Origin: Diphasiastrum complanatum
Taxonomy: Eukaryota; Streptophyta; Lycopodiopsida; Lycopodiales; Lycopodiaceae
Length of the DNA stretch: 64,000 bases
NCBI GenBank assembly: GCA_029204225.1
Contig: CM055103.1
Location: 25,874,656-25,938,655, forward strand
Direction: 5' to 3'
This document shows, piece after piece, positions 12,101 to 23,700 of the stretch (position 1 is its first letter; each line of letters starts with the position of its first letter). The notes below the pieces were generated by a model, which was not told the origin of the DNA, ran no database searches, and saw nothing but the letters and a program-made list of their open reading frames with translations. A program made the translations under genes and the position numbers.

Positions 12101-15100
12101 CTGTAAGAATTGGATCTTCCAATGGAAACCATTCTTGAGATAATGGCACTAGATGAGAGGATGATACAAAGCTTCGAATCACAGGAATTTCAAAGGAGGC
12201 ATACTATAGGGATGAAGCAAGAATGCCCAGTCACCAAGCATTTTGATCTTTATATTCACAAGATGTTATGTAGCTTAGAAGGTATTCTTCTTTCCATTCT
12301 TTTATAGGTAAATAAGGTGGATGTTGTTTCATCCTCTCAAGAGGGACCACATGCACACAGCGGCACTTCTGTGACCTAAAAAAATTCCAGGTGAATTATT
12401 CAAAGATAAAAGACAATGAGCTTCAATACTTCTCGTTCTTCTATGAATTCACTAAGGCCATACCTTAAAGACCAACTTCTGGAGGTGGTATCATCATAAA
12501 TCTATCTAGGAGTGCAGTTCTTAGCCCCATTCTTCAACATGAAAGCCCACAGCTATTTTCAAAGTTGGAAAGAGATATTTCTCCCCAGTCACTATATCAT
12601 AAGGAGTAATCCCATCAAAGCCAAAGCATAAGCTGACTGACTGAAAAGCAATCCTTCGTCTTCAGGAAAAAAAGAGCATTAAAAAGGAGGAAGTAATAGT
12701 TGTGAGGTTTACATACTTTTTCCAAGCTCATTGAGCTCTATATTGTTGACAAATGCCTTGGGTTCTCATAGCATGAATAATGTGAAGATACGTACCTCCA
12801 CTTCACTGCCTCTGGCTCCAATGCAGTCAGCAAGCAATTTCAGCACTGATTTGTTTAATCCGTGCTCTTCAATAGTTCCCCTGCATCATATGACTCTTAA
12901 AAATTTCAGACTTAACAAAACAATGCTTCATAGTATCTTAGAAAGATGCAGAGACCATAGTAAGATGCTGACATGAAAAGGTTCATGCAAGAGATCAAAA
13001 GATGGCGATCTTCAAGACATTAAAACAGCTTCTGTATGCAATTTCACCTCATGTGACATGTGTCTAACTCCTCTAGGTGCATGGAATATTTCATGAGACA
13101 ATTAGCAAATATTTTCTTTTGAGATTTTAGGAGTAATAAAAGTTTCAATAAAAAAATGTCTCTGGAGAGTAGTAATGTTCACGTTTTTTGAACATGCTCT
13201 AGTATGTTACCCTTTTATCATGTGTGATTGAGGTTCCCCCTCCAAATGGAACTTCATCAAAGTTGTGCAAGCAAATCATGCCAAATATAAGGCATCTCTG
13301 GAGTTTTAATTGTAAAAAAACGAAAAACCCTAAACTTATCCAGAAAGGAAATCGCTAAGGAAAATTACAAAACATGCTACAACGAGAATAGTCATTCATG
13401 TACTAGAATGTTTGAAATGCAGCAAAGACATTTTTACAAGCTGACTGACTGTTAGAATTGAGAAGTAAAATATGCATTTACGAAATATGTAGAACACTGC
13501 AATCAAAAGATCGTGAGTAACCAATCTTGCATTTGTCAACAAAACAAAGAAGCTCATGTCTTGGCGAGGGTATAAATTGGTAGGCACATAAAATGCTCGA
13601 GAGATATTGAACAGTCAGTACTGTCCTTATTAATTAGACACATGGCTTTAACCATAATCAACCTGAAGATTTTCAGAACACGAAACTATAAAGAAGTGAA
13701 AATGATGGAAGCAAGACCCTGCCAACGAGTTCCTTTCATTGATGAAGTCACGTCATAAATAGGCCTCTCCAAGCTTGTCATTGACTATTAAACTAGTAGC
13801 CAGACAAGGATTCAAGTCCCAACCTCTCCTTCCTACGCCGGAACCATCGCTCAAACTCAAAGAATTGGAGGACAAACTTGAGAAGCAGAAGGAAGAGACT
13901 CTTTCATGGCTGATAATTCTCAAAAAAGGTAATAAAACAAGTGCCCCTGTTTCTTCAGTTATTTCAGCCACTCTTTCAAAACAGAAATCTAGGGAGCAAA
14001 AACCACTTAATATTAGAGTAAGAGGCATTGCGGATACCCAAAATGCCCATGAAGAAGCCAAAAATTTCCTTGATACTACAATTGAGCATCATCTCTAGCA
14101 TGATCTTGATTCAGCTTGGAGAACAACGTGGGATAATGCTACCCTGATTATCGGCTTTCAATACCTAGAAAGCCATCGGGATGCTTTACGTAGTAAGGCC
14201 AAACTACGAGGTTCACAAATTTATATGGATGATGATCTCACATACATACAGGTGAAAGAGAGGCATAAGGCCTTCCAAGAAGCTAAAGCCACAGATAGAC
14301 AGGTTATTTACAAGGATGGTCGAATCCAATACATTGACAATGCGTCTAAAGATTCCATGAAATTGGGGGAATTGGGGAGCTCGGTATTGGGAGTATACCA
14401 GGTTGCACTTATGATATGAGAAATGCTTCTACTACGACGAGATCTCCAGCCTTCTTCTCACGTTATTCCAAACACACAGCTTCATATCACCTCTTTCTTC
14501 TCCAGACGGCACTCACGACTAGATCCAGATTCAGAGGATGATGTGAAAACTGATGATCTGACTTCTCAAAGAGCTCAGAAACAGCGCACCTCCCAGCATT
14601 ACCGTACAGCCAGACCTACTCATCTTAGCTTGAGGAGTCACATTCGACGTCGGCATCCTACCTTACCTCCTACTGCAGCTCAAATTACATCCTTTTTCAG
14701 CAACAACAGTAGCTACATTTCCACCATGTCAGGACATGATCATGCATACTTATTTCTTGTGTACACATTTATGGTTCCTTGATAATTAGTTTTTGTACTT
14801 AGATTTACATTACATGCTTTTTTCCTTACAGTTTTGGAGACGTTATCATATGCTCCCATTTGTTCCACATACTTGACATGTACTTATTCATCTTATATGC
14901 CTTTGGCATGGAAAAGACATTAATAAAGCTTTCTTTCTTTCTTTCTCTCCACCATCCGCCATGCGCCCCCCCCCCTCTCCAAACAAACACGCTCATCCAT
15001 GCTAACATGGCAGTTGCGGGTCCTGATGCAACTACTGATGTGGCAGCACTTCTTGTTCCTGATGTGCCTCCAACATTGCCTACTCTTCTTACCACTCCTA

Positions 15101-15960
15101 TCGCCCCAGCAACCTATCCTTAAGTTATTGGATCCGGTCTGCGCTCCATCCAAGGCCACCAAACTGTATGCTTCTTGGCAGGTTGAACAATTACATTTGG
15201 AGTTTCAGGCTATGAAGCAAGAGATTTTCCAGCTTAAATCAACAGTGGTTGCTCTTGTTGGCGAAAGAAGCATTTGTTTTGGCATGAGATGGAGTCTGAG
15301 GAGCATTTTATCTTTAGATGCCCTGTATGGGCGATATCACTGCTTGTTTCGAGACAGGCCTACCACTACGCTCTCTCATAGCCTATGAGGACCCACGATG
15401 TGTTGCTCTAATGGTACGCGAGATGTTCATATTGCGGAGATATTTATACGGGATATCCCAGCATTTTACCTCATAGTCATTGATTATATCCTTCTTTACT
15501 AGGTGGAGATCGCGTGATTTAGTGCCTGAGGATGAGGATTTTGACGACGATAAGGATGATAGCCACTTACATGCTCATAGAGATCAGAGACAGTGTACTT
15601 CCCATCATCACGTTGCCACCAAGATCACCAGACATCATACACAGAGACGTACTACTACTAGACATGCTCATGCTCATAGACGACACCAGCAGGCTCCAGT
15701 GCTTTCTCATGTTGCGACTCGCAATACATCTTTCTACAGCAGCAGCACAGCAGCAGCAGCATCAGCACAGTCTTGACATCTTGACATGGATACATAGGAT
15801 ATTATGCACACATCCTCTCGCATACATGTCTATTTTAGTTTGTACTAGACGTTTTCTTTATTACAGTTTTGGAGACGTTTTATACGCTCCCATGGTTATT
15901 ACATACTTGACATGTACTTCATTAGTCTTATATGCCTTTTGGCATGGAAAAGACATTAAT

Positions 15961-16026
<66 letters not shown>

Positions 16027-19000
16027 GCAGATTGGAAATGTCTTCTCTGAGCAAGAAAGAAGGGCTAAACAAGCCTTCAATCTGCGAGTTAGAGGGATTC
16101 CTAATGGAGAAAAGCCCATTGAGGAGGCAAAAGCTTTACTCTTAAACAAGCTTTCACACAGCACCGAAGGTTTTGATACAGCCTGAAGAAGTAAGTTTGA
16201 TTCCAATGTCTTGTTTATTAAATTCTGCTCCTTGGATTACCGCAATGCAGCTTTACGAATTTAGATCCGAATTAAAAGGATCTTTCATTTTTATGGATGA
16301 AGACCTCACACACACACAATGGCAAGCTAGGAAACAAATTATTCAAGAGGCAAATTCACAAAATCAGCGGGTTGTTTTCATTGAAGGCAAGCCAAAGTTC
16401 TATGATAGGGTTTCACAATAGGGATTTGGGGCTCCCAGGCAAAAAAGCAGCCCGAGCTCCCCTAAGTCATTACAAATCGGTTTTTGGAACTGTAATGGTG
16501 TACTTTCTTCTTCTTCAGCGGGCGATTTCCACTCTTTTTTGCAGTTATGTGATGTTTTATTACTGGCAGAGACCCATGAATCATTGTACCGACCTCTTCT
16601 AGTTATTCAAGACTACTCATGGCATTCAGCTTACAGGCCTTTCTTGCGAGAAAACCACGCGAGGTTCTGGTGGTGTCGCTTGTCTTCCCAGGGATATCCA
16701 TAGTACTCACTTTAAGCTGCTTAAAAGTGATCCTTATGCGAGATTTATTTGGCTACAATTTTTTGGTCACAACCTAGGATTACCTCAAGATCTGTTTCTT
16801 GCGGTCTGTTATTTTGCACCTCAGTCATCTGCCTTTGCAAACTATGGTGGTGACCCTTTCCAGGCTCTCTCAGATGACATAGTGTGCTTTGCACAGCAGG
16901 GCCTTATTCTTCTAGCAGGAGATTTTAATGCTCGCACCAGCACACATCAGGCTGATTTTCATGCAGAGGATGACTTCCTACAGATTCATGCTTTGGATGT
17001 AGGCTTGGACAGGACCTCTCAGGATGCAGATACCCCGGCTACACATTTTGGAGATCAGTTGATTGGACTAGCAGAGGCTCACTCTGTAGCCATTCTAAAT
17101 GGCCTATCTCGATGGCCATCATCTGCATGCTTTACTTGTCATCCACACGGAGGTGGACATAGTGTTGTTGACTACTTCAGTGGCGCACTGGCCTTAATTC
17201 CGTTTCTTCATATCTTTCATATTATGCAACCTACCATCTCTGATCACTCTCTTTTGTTGGTTTCCCTTGGCCATGCCACACCTGATTCTATTTCTGTACA
17301 TCATTCCACCCGTCGTCATCGTCCCTCTTTCTCTCCACTTAGCATTCCTACATACATTTCCTCTTTAACCACATTGCTCCACGACTTCCCCTTCTCTTCT
17401 TCAATCGATCAACAAGCAGCCTTTTTATCTCAGTCCCTTCTCCACTCAACTAATACTGCTTTTCCACCGAAAACTTTCTCCTCTCATAAGTGCACTTACA
17501 ATAGATGGTACGATGCAGAGTGCCTTTCTCTACACAAGAAGTTGTCCACGCTCGATACCACTCTCCTGATACTTTAGCACTGAAACAAAAGGAGTACCAT
17601 AAAGTGACTCTGAGGAAAAAGACCACATACTTTCAATCCCTTGCTCAGAAACTCATTGATGCTTTTGACTCCTCTTCTTCCACATGAATTCTGGAGGATA
17701 TTCTCCAAAAACCCATGTAAGCCAGCTCCTATTGCCATCGAATCCTGGATTGACTATGCTGCAAAACTTTATACAGTTGATTCTCCTTCTATCTCTCTGT
17801 CACCGAGGCCATCCGAGTTCAGCCTTTTCACTCCATCCATGATTGAAAATGCCATCAAAACTGGTCAGACCCATAAAGCCATTGATGTTGACTCACTAAG
17901 TATGGACTTTCTCAAACCTATCGCTCATATTATTGCTCCATACATCTCCCACATTTTTAACCAATCTGTTATTTTTGGCCTTCCCACTTCTTGGTGCACT
18001 AACCTTTTACACCCTATACTTAAGGCCGGTGATCCGTTGAATGTAGACAATTATCGCACTATTATGATCAGCCACACAATGGCTAAGCTCTATGGCTCAG
18101 TTATGCAGTCTATCATCAACTCCCTGGCTGAGACAGAGGGATTGTATGCTATGGGACAGGGAGGTTTTAGAGCAGGCTACTCCATGGCTGACCAGGTTTT
18201 CATCCTGAGATGTATCATAGAGGAGGCGAAATCTAGGAAACAGCGAGTATATTGTTGCTTTGTAGACTTCCGCAAAGCATTTGATTCAATTCCAAGACAT
18301 TTGTTGCTTCAGCACTTGGTTTCTCTTGGCTTTTCACATGAGGTTATTGCTGCTATCACTACATTATATGAGAGAGTTTTGGCATGTTTTCATGATGGTG
18401 AGGGATGGTCCTCATATATTCATAGTACGGTCGAAGTAAAACAGGGGCGTCCTCTATCACCCACCCTTTTTGCCCTATACATTGACGACCTTGAGAGGAT
18501 CATTCGGGAAGAAGGTGGAGACGGCTGTCCTCTAGCAGATATTATTATCCCTATTCTAATCTATGCAGATGACGTGGCTCTATTTCTAGTTCGGCTACTG
18601 GACTTCAGCAACATCTGGATGCCCTATATACCTTCTGTCAGATATGGGGGTTGATGGTGAACATTGGTAAGACAAAGGTTGGTGTTTAACACCAATAGAC
18701 AGCATATGAGAGACATTGTGTTCTATTATGATGGACAGTGCAGTGACCCCAAAGGATTACCCCTAAGATGAGGATAGGGGAACACAATAGAAGAGACTAT
18801 GGAGCCAAACCGCCCAACCAAAGCTAGATCAAAACTGGATCTAGCCCCCAAGCCATGCCATGTGAAGCAAGAGGAGAAGAGAGAAACTGGTGACCTAAAC
18901 CCAATATGTCGACGGGAAAATCCCCACCTCATTATATAAAGAGTAGAGTCCTGTGCATGAAACCATGCAACCCCCATGCAGGTCAACTATAAATAGATCA

Positions 19001-20644
19001 CATCTCTTCATGCAGTCCTCCTGCCTATATCCGTCACACAGGCATGCAATACTCCACATGTCTCAATTAGAGTGTCTGGGTCCTCTCAAGGTAATTAGTC
19101 ACAAACAGGCCTTGACATGGAATTAAATCACGGCGCGACCAATAATCTTGAGTACTGGAGGGCCGGTCTACCATATTAGGACTATTCCAGGTCCTTCACC
19201 GAATATGGCCATAACAGACAGCCACTAGAGATAGTGACGTCTTACACTTATCTGGGTGTTCTCTTCTCCGGGCCTTTACTCTCCTTTAGACCAGCGGCAC
19301 TAGCTAGGCTCTGCAAGGGGCGCTCTGCTCTTGTTCAAATGGAGAGGTTTTCTTCTACTTACTACGTGTATGATCCTGATACGCGCTGTCGCCTTTTTTC
19401 CTCGATTGTTTCTCCAGTTGCACTATATTCTGCAGAGACTTGGTGTCCAAGCTTATCCCGAGACACTTGGAGTGATATCTCACGTTTACAGATTCTCATG
19501 CTCAGCCGGATGATTCGGGCAAAGCAATCAATTCCTCACGAGATTATTTTAGTAAAGTTTGCTTCCCCTCCACTGCTTGTAGAGGCTATTTTCAGGATCA
19601 TCTCATTTATTCATAGGGCCTCAGAGCTTGATTCTTCTAGATACGTGATAGCGGCTTATACGTCTTCTCGCACTTTGGCGGGGCAGCAGGTCAAATCATG
19701 GTTTCAGTGTGCCTCGAATTTTCTACATAGCTGGGGATTATCTATGTCGGACCTCCCGAACAAGACACCTGCGTTCATCCGTAGGCAGATCTACAGAGCA
19801 TAAATACACACTGTTTGGTCTCATCCATCATGGGTTAAGCTCCAGATCTATCACGCTCATTTTCTTCGGCTTGATGCATCAGGGCTTCCCATTAGACTAG
19901 ATTATCTCTCTCAGGTGTTGTCATTTGGCCTACGAGACCGCATTGGTCAGCTTGGGGTTTCTTCTCATCAGCTCAGTAGTGAGACAAGCAGATACACAGA
20001 CACGCCACGTCCCTTACGGATCTGTCAGTGTTGTTCATTACAGGAGGTTGAGGATGAGTTCCACTTTATTTTCAGATGTCCAGCTTACCATGAGATCAGA
20101 GGCAGATACCATTGTCTATATCGGGACATTCCACTCACACTTGGTTCCTCCTTTGCTTATCCTGATACGAGATGTCTGGGTTTGCTACTACGAGAGATGC
20201 TTTCTCTCAGATCCTCTCTTCTTTCAGTTGGTGTTGACCATAGCCAGCCGCATATTACACGTTTCTTTCCAAAAAGAGGTAGAGATGATTTATCAGATGA
20301 TGAGATTGACATCCCAGCTCGACGACCGAAGCTCCAGCGCCCCCTTCGACCTTCTCGAACTCGCCACCAAAGGCCAGCTTGTGCCTCCCGCCAGATCACA
20401 CAATTTTTCTCTCTCAGTTAGTCGGTTTTCTCCTCCACGTAGTTGGTGGTTAAGCTACTGCTTTTTGTACCCTCACCATAGCTGAGGTTAAGCATTGGTT
20501 TTTCTTTTTCTTTTGGTTTATTTCTGTTTGTAGCAGTTAGAATAAGTCCGGTTTTTATGGACAATGCTCCTTACTGATGTACTTTTTATTTGTCCCATAT
20601 ACCCAAGGGTATTTTATAGACATTAATACAATTCAATTCAACTC

Positions 20645-20725
<81 letters not shown>

Positions 20726-23700
20726 GCCCTGCCCACCTGCTGCCCCTCCTCTCCACTCCCCCTCCACAGTCCATCCTGCTACTAAGCAACAGGTCCCTCC
20801 TGCTGCACAACAGACACTTGCCCCCACTGCTGTGCAACAGCAATCCCACTCGAGCCCTCCCTCATCCCCTGTCCCTTCGACTCCCATCTCTACCAGCGCT
20901 GCTCCAGACACCCCCTTCTTGTCCCATGCCGACTACACCACCTCCAAATCCTTCGAGAATTTCCTAGCCTACCAACTGAAAGAACTGAAGGCAGATGTGC
21001 AAACTCTGAAACTGGAAATCATCCACCTACGCACAGAGAACCAACAGCTCCGGACAGAAATGGAAAATAAATATGCTTCCCAGCCAGAAGAAGAGACAAA
21101 GATGAAGATTCAAGATCTGGAACAGCGACTGAACCAGCACAAAGAATCGACCAAAACATGGGCTTCTATCATCACCAAGAACAAAGCTACCAGCCCACCT
21201 TGGACAACCGATGGCAGAAGTCAGTCTCCCCCCTTTTCATCATTCATTTCCGCTACTCTTACGGAAGAGAAACTTCGAGATTCCAAGGCTCTCAATATTA
21301 GGGTACGAGGCATCGTGGACACCCAAATTGCCATTGACGAAGCAAAAAGATTTTTATGCACTACCCTAGGACACAATGCAGATGGTTTGGATACAGCATG
21401 GCGTACTAGAGAAGACACTGCTACCTTGATCCTCCGCTTCACGTCACATACATATCGTACGGCAACCTTGCGGAAAAGAACCAAATTGAGAGACACCAAA
21501 ATCTTCATGGATGATGACCTTACCTATATCCAAGTTGAACAGAGACGCCAAGCACTCCAAACCGCCAAAGCGACCGGAAGACGAGTGATCTATCGTGATG
21601 GAGTTGTTCGGTTCCTCGATGGTACTGAATCCGGAAACAACCTATAGGAGATTGGGGTCCCCGGGCATGGGAGCATCCCGGAACCCCCTCCACACCACCT
21701 ACATCTTGGAATATGGAACTGTAATGGCATACACTCATCATCCGCGGCTAGAGATCTTACCGACTTCATCACAGACAGAGATATATTATTTTTTATGGAG
21801 ACACACGAGAGCCCAAAGAGAGGACTACCCACATTTGCAGGTTACAGATGGGATTCAGTTTATAGGACAGAGACTCGATCAGCGAGCGGCAGAGGTTCGG
21901 GTGAAGTTGCATGTCTTTATCGAGAGTCACTACAACCAGCTATAGAGTTTCTCCGACATGATGCACAGGCACGATACATATGGGCTCATATCATTGGGCG
22001 AGCTATCGGTTTGGATAGGGATCTCTTCATTGTTGCCTGCTACTTCCCTCCAGAGTCCTCCTTTGCAGACGGATCAGGCTCTCCTTATACTGATCTCTCC
22101 GCAAACAATGTCAGATTTACAGATCGGGGTTATGTCCTTCTCACTGGCGACTTTAATGCCAAGACTGCTACCAGACAGGTGGATTTCCACGACACTGATG
22201 ACATATTACGTACACGAGCTATTGATTGTGAGGACATTGGCATCACTAGGAGCTCAGAGGATATGATGGGCCCTATCACGAGTTATGGAGAGTACCTTCT
22301 ACAGATGGGTGAGGCTCACGAGTTGGCCATTTACAATGGCTTGGCTTGTTGGCACAGTGTTGTCGACTATCTCATGGGGTCACCAGCTTTTATCCCACTT
22401 ATATCTGATTTCCACATTCTTCCCACTACCCTTTCCGATCACTCCTTCCTATCTTTCAGTATGGGCTCCATCCCGACTTCCCAACCACTCATTATTCCAT
22501 CCATCTCTCGTGCACCCAAATACACTTTTGATCGCTCTCACATCAAGACATACCAGGATGCCGTCAGTTCATTTCTTTGTCATTTTCCCCACCACACGTC
22601 GTTGGAAACACAAGCTATCTTCCTTACCACTTCACTACATACCGCAACATCATTTTCCTTTCCCTCCAAACCACATCGACGCCCACCCACTTCGTCACAC
22701 CCTATCCGACCTCCTTGGTTTGACGCCGAGTGTCGTATCTCCATCTCCAAGTCACCCAAGCTAGATTGCATAATACACACCTTCTTCCTACAGCTCGTCG
22801 ATCTTTCCATTATGCCCTCCGACGGAAGAAACGGACGTATGAAACTCAAAAAGGGAAAAGCTTAGTCGATTCCCTTTGCAGTTCCTCCTTCGGTGCCTTC
22901 TGGAGAGAATTCATCCCCCGTACCCCACCTCCTCCCCTCACTGACCTCCATACCTGGACTACATACGTCACTACCTTATATATTGCACCCACGGACACAC
23001 CCATCTCCATTTCTCCCCGACCGACTACTCTCACTTTCTTCACCCCGGACATGGTCCTGACCGCCATCAAAAGACTGAAAACCCGTCGCACCCGTGATAT
23101 TGACGACCTTGAATCCGAACTATTAATCCATGCTGCAGATACACTTTCACCGACCCTAGCCACTTTGCTTAATCGAGCAGTTGTCTCCGGCTTCCCTTCC
23201 TCCTAGTGCACCAACATCATCCACCCCATTCATAAAACTGGTGACCCCATGGACCCTAGTAACTATCGCACCATTATGATTGGACATATCATTGCTAAGT
23301 TATATGGCACCATCCTCCAGTCAGCAGTCAGTTCTGAGGCAAAGTCTAGGAGATTACATGAATTGGGCCAGGTAGGTTTCAGAGCACACTACTCCACCAC
23401 AGATCATATCTTCACCCTTCGGGCCATTATTGAGGAGGCTAGACACAGAAGAGAGTGGGTCTACTGTTGTTTTGTTGACTTCAGGAAAGCCTTCGACTCT
23501 GTTCCACGATCCCTTCTCATTCAGCGTCTGCGTGATCTTGGTTTCTCTACTGACACGATCTTGGCACTGATGCCACTATATGAGAGAGTCCTTGGTTGTT
23601 TTCGGAGTGATGCCAGCATCTAAGATCACATCTGGAGCACTATTGGCGTGAAACAGGGTTGTTCTCTATCCCCAACCCTGTTTGGACTATATATTGACGA

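Noticed and set aside
13795-13822. GGATTCAAGTCCCAACC near the start of LINE B, like a B box
   Set aside because: It lies within or next to LINE ORF1 sequence and no A box is seen at the right distance.
15532-16050. Leu-Ser and Arg-Glu repeat proteins across this and the other (CT)n tracts
   Set aside because: Pure dinucleotide repeats are open in every frame, so these are artefacts of the microsatellites.
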